This document shows, one piece after another, positions 8,342 through 18,461 of a stretch of 51,209 nucleotides of DNA; the first letter of the stretch is position 1; each line of letters starts with the position of its first letter. Below the pieces are notes generated by a model. The model did not search any database and was not told where the DNA came from. It saw only the letters and a list, made by a program, of their open reading frames with translations. Made by a program: the position numbers and the translations under genes. The stretch lies in assembly GCA_902536775.1 (NCBI GenBank), contig CACAYX010000006.1:1-51209 (forward strand). Reading direction: 5' to 3'. The stretch is from an uncultured Prochlorococcus sp. Its GTDB lineage: Bacteria; Cyanobacteriota; Cyanobacteriia; PCC-6307; Cyanobiaceae.

Positions 8342-9088
8342 ATGGCTTTATCTAGTCAAACTAAAGAAACTATACTCGTCGCAGATGACGAGGCAAGTAT
8401 TAGAAGAATTCTGGAGACACGTCTCTCCATGATTGGCTACAAAGTTGTAACTGCAAGTGATGGCAAAGAAGCACTAAAGTTATTTAAAGATTATGAACCT
8501 GATTTAGTAGTACTTGACGTCATGATGCCAAAACTAGATGGTTATGGAGTTTGTCAAGAGTTAAGGAAAGATTCTGATGTTCCAATTGTTATGTTAACCG
8601 CATTAGGAGATGTTGCAGATAGGATAACAGGTCTAGAATTAGGAGCTGATGATTATGTAGTAAAGCCATTCAGCCCAAAGGAGTTAGAAGCTAGAATCAG
8701 GTGCGTTCTGAGAAGAATCGACAAAGAGCAAATTCCTGGAATGCCTAATTCAGGATTAATTTTGGTTACGGATATAAAAATTGATACAAATCGAAGACAA
8801 GTTTTTAAAAGTGATGAGAGAATTAGATTAACTGGTATGGAATTTAGTCTCTTAGAGCTTTTGGTGAGTAGGTCAGGAGAGCCATTTAGTAGAGGAGAGA
8901 TTTTAAAAGAAGTTTGGGGATATACTCCCGAGAGACATGTAGATACAAGAGTTGTCGATGTTCATATATCAAGATTAAGATCCAAACTGGAGGCTGATCC
9001 AGCAAATCCAGAATTGATATTGACAGCAAGGGGTACAGGATATCTTTTTCAACGGATTGTCGATATTGCTCCCTTTGATGGTAAATAA
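8342..9088 (+). CDS. rpaB: Response regulator RpaB (Ycf27)
   Basis: A 248-residue OmpR-class regulator. The receiver has D15/D16, phospho-acceptor D59 in VVLDVMMP and K in VVKPFSPKEL; the winged helix includes LTGMEFSLLELLVSRSGEPF and EVWGYTPERHVDTRVVDVHI. This matches RpaB, the essential cyanobacterial regulator that represses high-light genes and activates photosystem I genes through HLR1 sites, under the kinase NblS/Hik33. Its TAA is immediately followed by the plsX ATG. I saw no clear HLR1 pair in its own upstream gap. Confidence 0.92.
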   Translation: MALSSQTKETILVADDEASIRRILETRLSMIGYKVVTASDGKEALKLFKDYEPDLVVLDVMMPKLDGYGVCQELRKDSDVPIVMLTALGDVADRITGLELGADDYVVKPFSPKELEARIRCVLRRIDKEQIPGMPNSGLILVTDIKIDTNRRQVFKSDERIRLTGMEFSLLELLVSRSGEPFSRGEILKEVWGYTPERHVDTRVVDVHISRLRSKLEADPANPELILTARGTGYLFQRIVDIAPFDGK

Positions 9089-10441
9089 ATGGGGAAAGAA
9101 ACAGCGCAAAAAATTAATAAGCCAAGAGCTATTAGAAGATTAGTAATTTGGTACAAGAGAAATTCGGCTGTGACCTCTATAGTTGATACTGCTGCTAGTT
9201 CTGCAGCAACAGCTAGTAATGTTGCAGGTAATGTTGCAGGTAATGTAGTTTCAAGTGCTGAATCTGTTGTTAATACTGCTAGTAGTGTAGTTTCAAATGC
9301 TAGTTCAATAGCTAAAAATACATTACAGCCATTAGTTTTTGACCCATTAAACAGATTACAAAATAATGATAATATTTTAAATAGAGTGGAGGAATCTCAA
9401 TCTAAAAGAATTTGGATCGCAGTTGATGGAATGGGTGGAGATTATGCTCCTGGTCCAATTCTTGAGGGTTGCCTAGAGGCAATAAGTAGATTTCCAATAA
9501 ATATAAAGTTTGTCGGCAAAATTGAAAAAGTTAAAGATGCAGCTGAAAAAATTGGTTTAGCAGAATTATTAGAAAATGAAATTGCTAATAATCGTCTTGA
9601 ATTAATTGATAGTGGAGAGCCTATTGGGATGAATGAAGAAGCTACCGCAGTTAGAAAAAGGAAAAATGCAAGTATAAACGTTGCAATGGATTTAGTGAGA
9701 AATAATAAAGCTGAAGCTGTTTACTCAGCGGGGAATTCAGGTGCCATGATGGCTTCTGCCATATTTAGAATTGGGAGATTGAAGGGGATTGAGAGACCAG
9801 CTATAGGAGCATTGTTTCCAACAAGGGATCAAACTCGTCCGGTATTAGTTTTAGATGTCGGTGCAAATACTGATTGTAAGCCATCGTATCTGCATCAATT
9901 TGCTCTTCTAGGTAATATTTATGCAAAAGATGTCTTGCAAGTACAAAAACCAAGAATTGGCCTTTTAAATATTGGAGAAGAAGAATGTAAAGGTAATGAT
10001 TTATCCCTAAAAACATTTGAATTATTATCTTCTGAAACAAGTTTTGATTTTGGAGGTAATTGTGAAGGGCGAGATGTATTATCAGGTAGTTTTGACGTAG
10101 TAGTATGTGATGGATTTACTGGCAATATATTATTGAAATTTCTTGAATCTGTGGGAGGAGTTTTATTAGATATTTTGAGATCTGAACTGCCACGTGGTAG
10201 GCGGGGGAAAGTTGGTTCAGCTTTTTTAAAAAGTAATCTAATCAGAATTAAGAAAAGGTTAGATCATGCCGAACATGGAGGAGCTTTATTACTGGGGGTG
10301 AATGGTATTTGCGTTATTGGTCATGGAAGTAGCAAATCTTTATCAGTAGTTAGTGCTCTTCGCTTGGCTCACTCTGCAGTGAATCATGGTGTTATGGATA
10401 ATTTAAATCAACTGCAAAAGCTTCAAGTTTTAAATTCATAA
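9089..10441 (+). CDS. plsX: Phosphate acyltransferase PlsX with a long N-terminal extension
   Basis: Converts acyl-ACP to acyl-phosphate, the first step of phosphatidate synthesis. The catalytic core starts near residue 107 (RIWIAVDGMGGDYAPGP) and has VYSAGNSGAMMAS, LDVGANTDCKP and GFTGNILLK. About 105 residues precede the core, where most bacterial PlsX have almost none. Residues 1-30 are basic; 32-76 are an Ala/Ser/Val/Asn repeat region with NVAGNVAGNVV and several SSxxSVV units, partly coded by a 12-bp tandem repeat (9218-9241). There are no helix breakers of note except Gly, so an amphipathic membrane-binding helix is possible. It is coupled to rpaB with no gap and leads into fabH. Confidence 0.9.
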   Translation: MGKETAQKINKPRAIRRLVIWYKRNSAVTSIVDTAASSAATASNVAGNVAGNVVSSAESVVNTASSVVSNASSIAKNTLQPLVFDPLNRLQNNDNILNRVEESQSKRIWIAVDGMGGDYAPGPILEGCLEAISRFPINIKFVGKIEKVKDAAEKIGLAELLENEIANNRLELIDSGEPIGMNEEATAVRKRKNASINVAMDLVRNNKAEAVYSAGNSGAMMASAIFRIGRLKGIERPAIGALFPTRDQTRPVLVLDVGANTDCKPSYLHQFALLGNIYAKDVLQVQKPRIGLLNIGEEECKGNDLSLKTFELLSSETSFDFGGNCEGRDVLSGSFDVVVCDGFTGNILLKFLESVGGVLLDILRSELPRGRRGKVGSAFLKSNLIRIKKRLDHAEHGGALLLGVNGICVIGHGSSKSLSVVSALRLAHSAVNHGVMDNLNQLQKLQVLNS

Positions 10442-10450
10442 AACATATTG

Positions 10451-10470
10451 AGTCAAATTTATGTTTGACT
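10451..10470 (+). other. Intercistronic hairpin between plsX and fabH
   Basis: AGTCAAA (10451-10457) pairs perfectly with TTTGACT (10464-10470) over a 6-base loop, ten bases after the plsX stop. No T-run follows, so it looks more like a processing or stabilising hairpin within the operon than a terminator. Confidence 0.4.
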
Positions 10471-10494
10471 AATATAAGTAACTAAAAAACTCTT

Positions 10495-11502
10495 TTGGAA
10501 GGAATAAATTTTAATCAGATTGGAGTGTCATTCAAGGGAAGCGGAAGTTATGTACCTGATCAAATCCTAACTAATCAAAAAATTAGTCAAAAGGTTGATA
10601 CAAGTAATGAATGGATACAATCAAGAACTGGCATTTCTGAGAGAAGAATCTCTAGCGTAGAAGATAATGTTACAGAGATGGGTTGTAAGGCTGCTCTAAC
10701 CGCTGTAGAAATGGCTAATTGGGATATTAAAACGATTGATTTGATTGTTTTAGCTACTTCTACTCCGCATGATTTATTTGGATCAGCCCCATCTATTCAA
10801 GCTAAATTGGGGGCAGCTAATGCCGTAGCTTTCGATTTAACTGCAGCTTGCAGTGGTTTTTTATTTGCCTTAATAACAGCTTCACAATTTATAAAAAGTG
10901 GTAGTTTTAAAAGGGCTATTGTTATTGGAGCAGATCAATTATCAAGTTTTGTTGATTGGAACGATAGAAGAAGTTGTATTCTCTTTGGAGATGGTGCCGG
11001 TGCATTAGCAATTGAAGCCACAAATGAATTTGATAATTTTATAGGTTTTGATATGCGAACTGATGGGGAGAGGGGTTCTTTTCTTAATCTTCCATCAAAA
11101 AAGAATAAGGATTCAATAGTTGATGAAATTAACTTTTTAAGTGGAGGTTTTTCTCCAATTCAGATGAATGGTCAAGAAGTTTATAAATTTGCAGTTAAAG
11201 AAGTTCCCCTAATTCTTCAAAAGTTGTTGAAAAAAATGAAATATAATTCTGATCAAGTTGATTGGCTCTTGCTGCATCAGGCTAATCAAAGAATATTGGA
11301 TTCTGTAGGAGAAAGGTTAAAAATTCCCAGAGAAAAGATTCTTAGTAATTTAGAAAAATATGGCAATACCTCAGCAGCAACAATTCCACTAATGATGGAT
11401 GAGGCTGTAAGAGATTATAGAATTAAGCAAAATGATATTATTGCTACAAGTGGTTTCGGTGCTGGGTTAAGTTGGGGTGCAGCCCTAATTAAATGGGGTT
11501 AA
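10495..11502 (+). CDS. fabH: 3-oxoacyl-ACP synthase III (FabH)
   Basis: Condenses acetyl-CoA with malonyl-ACP to start fatty acid synthesis. The 335 residues show a thiolase fold with catalytic Cys119 in DLTAACSGF, His in LLHQANQRI and Asn in YGNTSAATIPL; GFGAGLSWGAALIKW closes the protein. The start is TTG at 10495; the family motif VSFKGSGSYVPDQ begins at residue 11, so no nearby ATG would give a better N-terminus. It is the third gene of the rpaB-plsX-fabH-fabD-plsC row. Confidence 0.95.
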   Translation: MEGINFNQIGVSFKGSGSYVPDQILTNQKISQKVDTSNEWIQSRTGISERRISSVEDNVTEMGCKAALTAVEMANWDIKTIDLIVLATSTPHDLFGSAPSIQAKLGAANAVAFDLTAACSGFLFALITASQFIKSGSFKRAIVIGADQLSSFVDWNDRRSCILFGDGAGALAIEATNEFDNFIGFDMRTDGERGSFLNLPSKKNKDSIVDEINFLSGGFSPIQMNGQEVYKFAVKEVPLILQKLLKKMKYNSDQVDWLLLHQANQRILDSVGERLKIPREKILSNLEKYGNTSAATIPLMMDEAVRDYRIKQNDIIATSGFGAGLSWGAALIKWG

Positions 11503-11520
11503 AAACAAAAAAGGAACATT

Positions 11521-12417
11521 ATGACAGTTGCATGGTTATTCCCTGGACAGGGTTCGCAAAAAATTGGAATGGCAAAACAAATTGAAAATTTGCCGTGCAC
11601 AAAAGAAAGGTTTAGTTATGCTTCGGAGATATTTGAGAGAAATTTATTTGAAATTTGCGAGTTAAATTCTGATCCAACAAATCCTCTATGTGATTTGAAT
11701 AATACAAGAAATACACAAATCTGTCTTTTTTTGGTTGAGTCAATTTTATTGGATGCCTTAAAAGAAAATGGTTTTAAACCAACTTATGTTGCTGGGCATA
11801 GTCTGGGAGAAATAACTGCATTATATTGTGCGGATGTTTTTTCATTCGAAGACTGCGTATCACTAATAAAAGTGAGATCTCAATTAATGGTAAATGCTGG
11901 GCAAGGATCTATGGCAGCAGTAATTGGTTTTGATAGAAATGAACTTGATGTATTAGTCAAAAAAAGTGAAGATGTTGTAATTGCTAATGATAATAGCTCT
12001 TCCCAAGTTGTCTTATCAGGATCTAATGAAGCGTTAGAAAATTTATCAAAAGAAATTTCTTGTAAAAGGTTCCTAAAATTAAATGTTTCGGGTGCATTCC
12101 ATTCTCCATTCATGGATGAGCCTGCAGTTAAATTTTCTGAGTATTTAAAACAGATTAAGTTTAAAAATCCTTCTTTTCCAGTAATAAGTAATTATGAACC
12201 TTCATTATGTGACGATCCTGATGAGCTTAAAGCTAGATTGGAAAATCAAATGTGTAATGGCGTAAGGTGGCGAGAAACTATGGATTTAATGGCAAAAGAT
12301 AATGATCTTCATTTTGTTGAAGTTGGCCCATCAAATGTGCTTAGCGGTTTAGCAAAAAGACATATGAAAGATTTAAAAATTTCTCAAGTTTCATCTTCTA
12401 ATCAAATAACTTATTAA
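11521..12417 (+). CDS. fabD: Malonyl-CoA:ACP transacylase (FabD)
   Basis: Loads malonate on acyl carrier protein. The 298 residues have the N-terminal LFPGQGSQ, nucleophile Ser94 in GHSLGE, and GAFHSPFM with the catalytic His. An AAGGA five bases before the ATG is one of the few clear Shine-Dalgarno sequences in the window. It lies 18 bases after fabH and six before plsC, so the three are surely one transcript. Confidence 0.95.
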   Translation: MTVAWLFPGQGSQKIGMAKQIENLPCTKERFSYASEIFERNLFEICELNSDPTNPLCDLNNTRNTQICLFLVESILLDALKENGFKPTYVAGHSLGEITALYCADVFSFEDCVSLIKVRSQLMVNAGQGSMAAVIGFDRNELDVLVKKSEDVVIANDNSSSQVVLSGSNEALENLSKEISCKRFLKLNVSGAFHSPFMDEPAVKFSEYLKQIKFKNPSFPVISNYEPSLCDDPDELKARLENQMCNGVRWRETMDLMAKDNDLHFVEVGPSNVLSGLAKRHMKDLKISQVSSSNQITY

Positions 12418-12423
12418 TCAAGA

Positions 12424-13044
12424 ATGAAAAATGATGTTTTTCAAAAATTTATTTATCAATTAGTTAGTAAACTTTTTGTATTACCAATTTATAAATTTGT
12501 ATTTAGAGGTCATTTAATCGGCAGAGAAAATATTCCGCAAAAAAATTCTTTTATAATGGTTTCTAATCATGGTTCTTTGCTTGACCCTCCTTTATTAGGA
12601 CATGCTCTTGGATGTAATATATCTTTCATGGCCAAGTCAGAGCTATTTAAGGTACCTTTACTTGGGTTTATTATCAAGGCTTGTGGAGCTTATCCTGTAA
12701 AAAGAGGAATTGTTGATAAAAATACTATTAAAACAGCATGCAAGAAACTATCAAATGATAATTGTATTGGAATATTTATTGATGGTACGCGTCAAAAAAA
12801 TGGTCGAGTGAATAAACCCAAACAAGGTGCAGCATTATTAGCCTTTAAAAATCAAAAATTATTATTGCCTGTTGCTATAGTTAATTCTCACAGACTAATA
12901 AGATTTAAATTCTTTATTCCTTTGTTTTCAAAAATAGTTATTAAAGTGGGAAAACCTGTTCAACCTCCACAGAGTTCATCAAAAGATGATCTGAATTCTG
13001 TAACAATGTACCTTCAAGATAAAATTAATAATTTGATTGGATGA
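12424..13044 (+). CDS. plsC: 1-acyl-glycerol-3-phosphate acyltransferase (PlsC)
   Basis: Adds the second acyl chain to make phosphatidate. The 206 residues carry the HX4D motif (H49, D54 in NHGSLLDP), followed by FMAKSELF and the substrate-binding GIFIDGTRQ, then PVAIVN. It is of usual length and acts at the membrane. With plsX, fabH and fabD it gives a compact set from fatty acid start to phosphatidate; the middle enzyme plsY is not in the window. It ends four bases from tsaB on the other strand. Confidence 0.9.
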   Translation: MKNDVFQKFIYQLVSKLFVLPIYKFVFRGHLIGRENIPQKNSFIMVSNHGSLLDPPLLGHALGCNISFMAKSELFKVPLLGFIIKACGAYPVKRGIVDKNTIKTACKKLSNDNCIGIFIDGTRQKNGRVNKPKQGAALLAFKNQKLLLPVAIVNSHRLIRFKFFIPLFSKIVIKVGKPVQPPQSSSKDDLNSVTMYLQDKINNLIG

Positions 13045-13048
13045 ATAT

Positions 13049-13702
13049 TTAGTTAATTGGAGAAATAGGGTAAAGAGGCAAAACTTTTCTCCAGGAATCT
13101 AAATTTGAATTTAGTAAATTTTTATTTGCTAAGTTTAATAGTTCTTTTAAATCTTCTTTATCATCATAGTTAGCCTCAAAAGTAAGTTCTTTACAGTTAA
13201 GTTCTTTGACAACTTTTGGTATAACTGTTTCTCGAATAAATAGATCCGAGGAGTTTTTTTCTTTATGACAAATTTCATATTTACCTACAATTAAACCCTT
13301 TCGTTTTAATTTTTTGTAAATCCAGAATGATTTTTCGTTTCTTAAGATGTTTTTTTTTGATGCAATTCTTTTTGCCATTATTTCAAATGAACTAAAACTG
13401 TCTAGAGGACAATTTATTTGTTGGGAGATAGTTCTTGCTAAAACTACAATAAGTCGTGAAGCATTAAAATTTCCTGGCCCTATGCTGACGGATAACTTAT
13501 TTATTTTTTGTAAATTTTCTTTGGAAATGAATTTGTTAAGATCATTAATTAAGTTGTTGCAAAGGTCATTATCAAATTTTTTGATAAATAATTCATCAGA
13601 TTCAAGGGTATTATTTGTTCTATATCCAAAGCCAAAAGAATTGTCCGTGCTATGAATCACTAGTGCAGGGTAATTTTCTCTTTGTTTAAGTTTATTTGTC
13701 AT
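13049..13702 (-). CDS. tsaB: tRNA threonylcarbamoyladenosine protein TsaB (YeaZ)
   Basis: A partner of TsaD in forming the t6A base at position 37 of ANN-reading tRNAs. The 217-residue ASKHA-fold protein keeps LSVSIGPGNFNASRLIVVLA (residues about 69-88), matching the family's GPGSFTGLR signature with changed residues. The N-terminus, normally LAIDTS, reads LVIHSTDNSFGFG, so the sequence is divergent as usual for this lineage. The ycf34 gene lies just upstream on the same strand (9-base gap). Confidence 0.75.
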   Translation of the reverse strand: MTNKLKQRENYPALVIHSTDNSFGFGYRTNNTLESDELFIKKFDNDLCNNLINDLNKFISKENLQKINKLSVSIGPGNFNASRLIVVLARTISQQINCPLDSFSSFEIMAKRIASKKNILRNEKSFWIYKKLKRKGLIVGKYEICHKEKNSSDLFIRETVIPKVVKELNCKELTFEANYDDKEDLKELLNLANKNLLNSNLDSWRKVLPLYPISPIN

Positions 13703-13711
13703 TTTTTACCT

Positions 13712-13963
13712 TTAAACAGGTAATTCCATCCCTGGATTCAACTTAGACCATTTACCAAATTCATTTTCAAAACTTTCACAAGATTGAATATCCCAATCAG
13801 TTTTATAATCACCATTATTGTCTTTAACTATATTGACATGAATGAATGGTTTTTTTGCTTTAAAATTAGGTAGATCACAAATATGATCAACACCATGATT
13901 ATTCTCAACATCATGATATGTGATACATCTATCAACCCATTTACAGTTGATGCAAATGCACAT
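13712..13963 (-). CDS. ycf34: Ycf34 family protein
   Basis: An 83-residue cyanobacterial and red-algal plastid protein. MCICINCKWVDRCITYHDVE opens the protein with closely spaced cysteines (C2, C4, C7, C13), thought in the family to bind an iron-sulfur cluster, then a His-containing stretch ENNHGVDHICDLP. A longer frame reaches upstream to 14032, but the added residues are hydrophobic and would overlap the divergent cca gene; the family signature sets the start at 13963. Only 14 bases separate it from the cca ATG. The family has been linked to redox state of photosynthetic electron transport. Confidence 0.85.
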   Translation of the reverse strand: MCICINCKWVDRCITYHDVENNHGVDHICDLPNFKAKKPFIHVNIVKDNNGDYKTDWDIQSCESFENEFGKWSKLNPGMELPV

Positions 13964-13977
13964 AATTAATAAATAAA

Positions 13978-15195
13978 ATGAAAAATAGCATTCAAACAGA
14001 TCATACACTAATAATTGATGAATTAGAAACAAGAATAAAATTTCATAATTTGGATTTAATATTAGGTTTTTTACCTAAAGGATCATATTTGGTTGGTGGT
14101 TTCATAAGAGATATTATTTTGGGAAGAGAACCTTTAAAGGTAGATTTCGATATTGTGGTACCTTTAAATGCAATTGAAATTGGGAAAAAGATTGCAGATA
14201 ATATTGGGTCAAAATTCGTAATTTTAGATGAAAAAAGAGAAGTAGTAAGAATTATTTTTAATCATATTTATATTGATATTGCTAATCAGGTTTCATCTAC
14301 GATAGAAGGAGATTTATGTTCTAGAGACTTTTCGATTAATTCAATTGCTTTTTTATTTGATGCGAAATGTTTGGTTGATCCATTAAATGGTATTAAAGAT
14401 CTAGAGATTTCTTTGCTTAGAACTCATTCTGAAAACAATTTACTAAATGATCCTTTACGAATATTAAGATGTTTTCGATTTGTTTCAGATTTGAATTTTA
14501 AAGTTGATCTTAATTTAATTACTTTCATTAAAAAAAATAAAGGTAAATTATATCTTGTTGCTAAAGAGAGGATTAATAATGAAATACAGAAAATAGTTCA
14601 TGGAGCCAATGCTCTTGATGCAGTATTGTTGATAAAAAAATTAAATATATTTGCAACTGATAATTTATCTGAAGATTCATTTTTTTTGGATTTAGAGAAA
14701 ATTAATTATGTAGAACTTAATCAGGAAGAAAAAGAAAACTTTTTACCATCATTTTTTATTGCTCAAATTTTAGATGTTATATCTTTAGAGAAACTTAAAT
14801 TTAGTAAAGCTGAAATTGCAAAAACTAAGTTGTTAAGAAAATGGCACTTTTTGCTTGAGAAAAAAAATATTGCTCAATTAACTGAATCAGATAGATTTGC
14901 ATTACATAAAGAATTAGAGATGTTTCTTCCAACTTTTATTTTTCATTTACCGCAAAACTTACGATTAAATTGGCTTCGTAGATGGCGTGACAATGATGAT
15001 AAATTATTTCATCCTTCAAACTTAATTAATGGTGACGTAATCAAAAAAAATTTAAAAATAACAGATGGGCCTATCTTGGGAGAGCTTTTACATTATCTTT
15101 CTGAGGAACTTGCGTACAAGAGATTAAATAATTTTGATGAAGCTATTTATAAAGCAAAGCGATGGATTGAACAAAATGCACCAAAATGTGATTAA
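13978..15195 (+). CDS. cca: CCA tRNA nucleotidyltransferase / poly(A) polymerase family
   Basis: Adds or repairs the CCA end of tRNAs. In 405 residues it has the class II nucleotidyltransferase head SYLVGGFIRDIILGR, the DxD metal site in KVDFDIVV, RDFSINSIAF, and LNDPLRILRCFRF with the following KERINNEIQKI helix. The C-terminal part is divergent. The function is needed if tRNA genes lack encoded CCA, as is common in cyanobacteria. A specific poly(A) polymerase role cannot be excluded by sequence. It diverges from ycf34 by 14 bases, so one of the two promoters must overlap a coding region. Confidence 0.85.
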   Translation: MKNSIQTDHTLIIDELETRIKFHNLDLILGFLPKGSYLVGGFIRDIILGREPLKVDFDIVVPLNAIEIGKKIADNIGSKFVILDEKREVVRIIFNHIYIDIANQVSSTIEGDLCSRDFSINSIAFLFDAKCLVDPLNGIKDLEISLLRTHSENNLLNDPLRILRCFRFVSDLNFKVDLNLITFIKKNKGKLYLVAKERINNEIQKIVHGANALDAVLLIKKLNIFATDNLSEDSFFLDLEKINYVELNQEEKENFLPSFFIAQILDVISLEKLKFSKAEIAKTKLLRKWHFLLEKKNIAQLTESDRFALHKELEMFLPTFIFHLPQNLRLNWLRRWRDNDDKLFHPSNLINGDVIKKNLKITDGPILGELLHYLSEELAYKRLNNFDEAIYKAKRWIEQNAPKCD

Positions 15196-15253
15196 ATACA
15201 CATAGCTTAGTTCTGTTTAGAAGTTCAGACTTCAAAATCATTTTTAAAAATTT

Positions 15254-15673
15254 ATGAGTATTCGCATTTACATTGGCAACTTACCACAAGGATTTAATCC
15301 AAAAGAATTTGATACACTTTTAAAGTCCGTTTCTGATTCCATAAGATTCAAAGCTGTTCTAGATAAAGAAACTAAGGAACGCAGGGGGTTTGGTTTCGCG
15401 ACAGCTAATAATGAAGATAATGCTAATTTATTAATTCAAAAGTTAAACGGGTTTGAATTTAATGGTTCTAAATTAAGAGTAGAGTTATCAGAAAAGAAAG
15501 ATTCTGCTTCAAACAAAAGAAATGGTGGAAAATTAAACAAAAATAATAAGAGGAAAGATTTTAAGAAAATTGTTCATAGTGATGCTCCTAACCTTGAAGC
15601 TCCTGATCCAAGATGGGCTGGAGAATTATCTAAATTGAAGGATTTGTTGGCTAATCAGAAGACTCCTGCTTAG
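15254..15673 (+). CDS. Cyanobacterial RRM RNA-binding protein (RbpD-like)
   Basis: A 139-residue protein with one RNA recognition motif: RNP2 as IYIGNL (residues 5-10) and RNP1 as RRGFGFAT. A Lys/Asn/Arg-rich linker (about 85-112) follows, then a conserved tail APDPRWAGELSKLKDLLANQ. Cyanobacterial Rbp proteins act in cold adaptation and in placing photosystem mRNAs near thylakoids; the exact targets here are not known. It ends at the base before the crtB stop codon on the other strand. Confidence 0.85.
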   Translation: MSIRIYIGNLPQGFNPKEFDTLLKSVSDSIRFKAVLDKETKERRGFGFATANNEDNANLLIQKLNGFEFNGSKLRVELSEKKDSASNKRNGGKLNKNNKRKDFKKIVHSDAPNLEAPDPRWAGELSKLKDLLANQKTPA

Positions 15674-16582
15674 TCATTTAATTCGAGAAATTAAAAAAGA
15701 TATTGGGATCTCAAGTGCTTTGACTGAATTTTTTACAAAAGCTCTATTGTTAAAAACATCATAATCTAGTCTCTCAATAGAATCTAATATTCCTCTGTAA
15801 AGACGTAAAGACGTCCATACTGGCCATCTTGCGTCAGAAGATAACCACTTGATACCATCCTCAGACTTTTGGAACCATTCGCGAGCCCTGATTAATTGAA
15901 ATTTCATTAGTGCTTTCCATTGTTTGTTTATTTCACCTTTTAAAAGTTTTTCTTCAGAATAATTAAATTTTTCAATATCTTCTTGAGGAAGATAAATCCT
16001 ACCTCTTTGCCTATCTTCGCCGACATCTCTTAATATATTTGTTAATTGATTAGCTATACCTAAAGCTATAGCGGCTTCTGAGGGGTCAGGCAAAGCACTC
16101 CATGGAGCTGATGTATAAGCACTATCAATCCCCATGACATTCTGAGTCATCAAACCAACTGTCCCTGCGACTCTATAACAATAGAGTTTTAATTCATCAA
16201 AATCTTTGTATCTAAATTTATTAAGATCCATTCTCTGGCCATCTATCATGTCTAGATAAGGTTGAATACTTTGTGGATATTTTTCGATGGTGTCTAGTAG
16301 AACGGCATCTAATTCAGATTTAATGTTGCCTTTAAAAACATTCTTTGTATTTTCTTCCCATGCATTTAAATTTTCTGCAAGTTCATCTTGCGATTTAGTT
16401 GAAGCTTCTAAACTATCCATTATTTCATCTGTTCTTCTACACCAAACATAAATAGCCCAAATAGCTTTTCTTTTCTCTACAGGTAGCAGAAGGGTTCCCA
16501 AGTAAAAGGTTTTAGCCCATTTTTGGGTTTCTTTTCGGCATATCTCGTATGCTTGATCTAGTTGAGAAATTGAATTTTTCAA
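15674..16582 (-). CDS. crtB: Phytoene synthase
   Basis: Joins two geranylgeranyl diphosphates into phytoene, the first step to carotenoids. In 302 residues both Asp-rich motifs are present: DEIMD (52-56) and the NILRDVGEDRQRGRIYLP stretch. The only usable start is TTG at 16582, since an in-frame stop lies two codons upstream and the protein then begins two dozen residues before the conserved TFYLGTLLLP. It lies 40 bases downstream of crtP, so the two form a crtP-crtB operon. Confidence 0.95.
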   Translation of the reverse strand: MKNSISQLDQAYEICRKETQKWAKTFYLGTLLLPVEKRKAIWAIYVWCRRTDEIMDSLEASTKSQDELAENLNAWEENTKNVFKGNIKSELDAVLLDTIEKYPQSIQPYLDMIDGQRMDLNKFRYKDFDELKLYCYRVAGTVGLMTQNVMGIDSAYTSAPWSALPDPSEAAIALGIANQLTNILRDVGEDRQRGRIYLPQEDIEKFNYSEEKLLKGEINKQWKALMKFQLIRAREWFQKSEDGIKWLSSDARWPVWTSLRLYRGILDSIERLDYDVFNNRAFVKNSVKALEIPISFLISRIK

Positions 16583-16622
16583 AAAGTTTTAGATGAATTT
16601 TTAAATTACTGGAATGTAAATC

Positions 16623-18065
<1,443 letters not shown>

Positions 18066-18113
18066 TTAAAGTTAGGACATAATAGTTTTTTTCGTTGATT
18101 ATTTCGTAAAATT

Positions 18114-18461
18114 ATGGAAAAAATGCTTTTAAAATCAACTACTAGACACGTAAGAATTTTTACTGCCGAAGTGGTAAATGATGAATTAAAGTTTCATCCC
18201 AATAAACTAACTCTTGATTTAGATCCCGATAATGAATTTATTTGGAACAAAGATTCTCTAAACAAAATTAATGAAAAATTTAATGAATTAGTAAAAGAGA
18301 GAGCAGGAAAGGATTTAGATGATTATGAACTTCGAAAAATAGGATCAGAAATCGAAGGTTTAATTAAATTTTTGCTTCAAAATGGTCAGCTAAGTTATAA
18401 CCCTGATTGTAGAGTCATGAATTATTCGATGGGTTTACCCAAGACAACTGAAGTGCTGTGA
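18114..18461 (+). CDS. ndhM: NDH-1 subunit M
   Basis: A 115-residue oxygenic-photosynthesis-specific subunit of the NDH-1 complex, which takes electrons from ferredoxin to plastoquinone in cyclic flow and CO2 uptake. [20 protein letters not shown] and [12 protein letters not shown] mark the family. The stop overlaps the GTG start of the next gene by four bases (GTGA), so the DUF3172 protein is translationally coupled. Confidence 0.9.
   Translation: MEKMLLKSTTRHVRIFTAEVVNDELKFHPNKLTLDLDPDNEFIWNKDSLNKINEKFNELVKERAGKDLDDYELRKIGSEIEGLIKFLLQNGQLSYNPDCRVMNYSMGLPKTTEVL

Noticed and set aside
9801-10125. Minus-strand frames inside plsX
   Set aside because: Antisense to the conserved PlsX core; no domain or start signal.
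13964-14032. Longer Ycf34 frame starting at 14032
   Set aside because: It would overlap cca and add a hydrophobic stretch foreign to the family, which begins at MCICINC.
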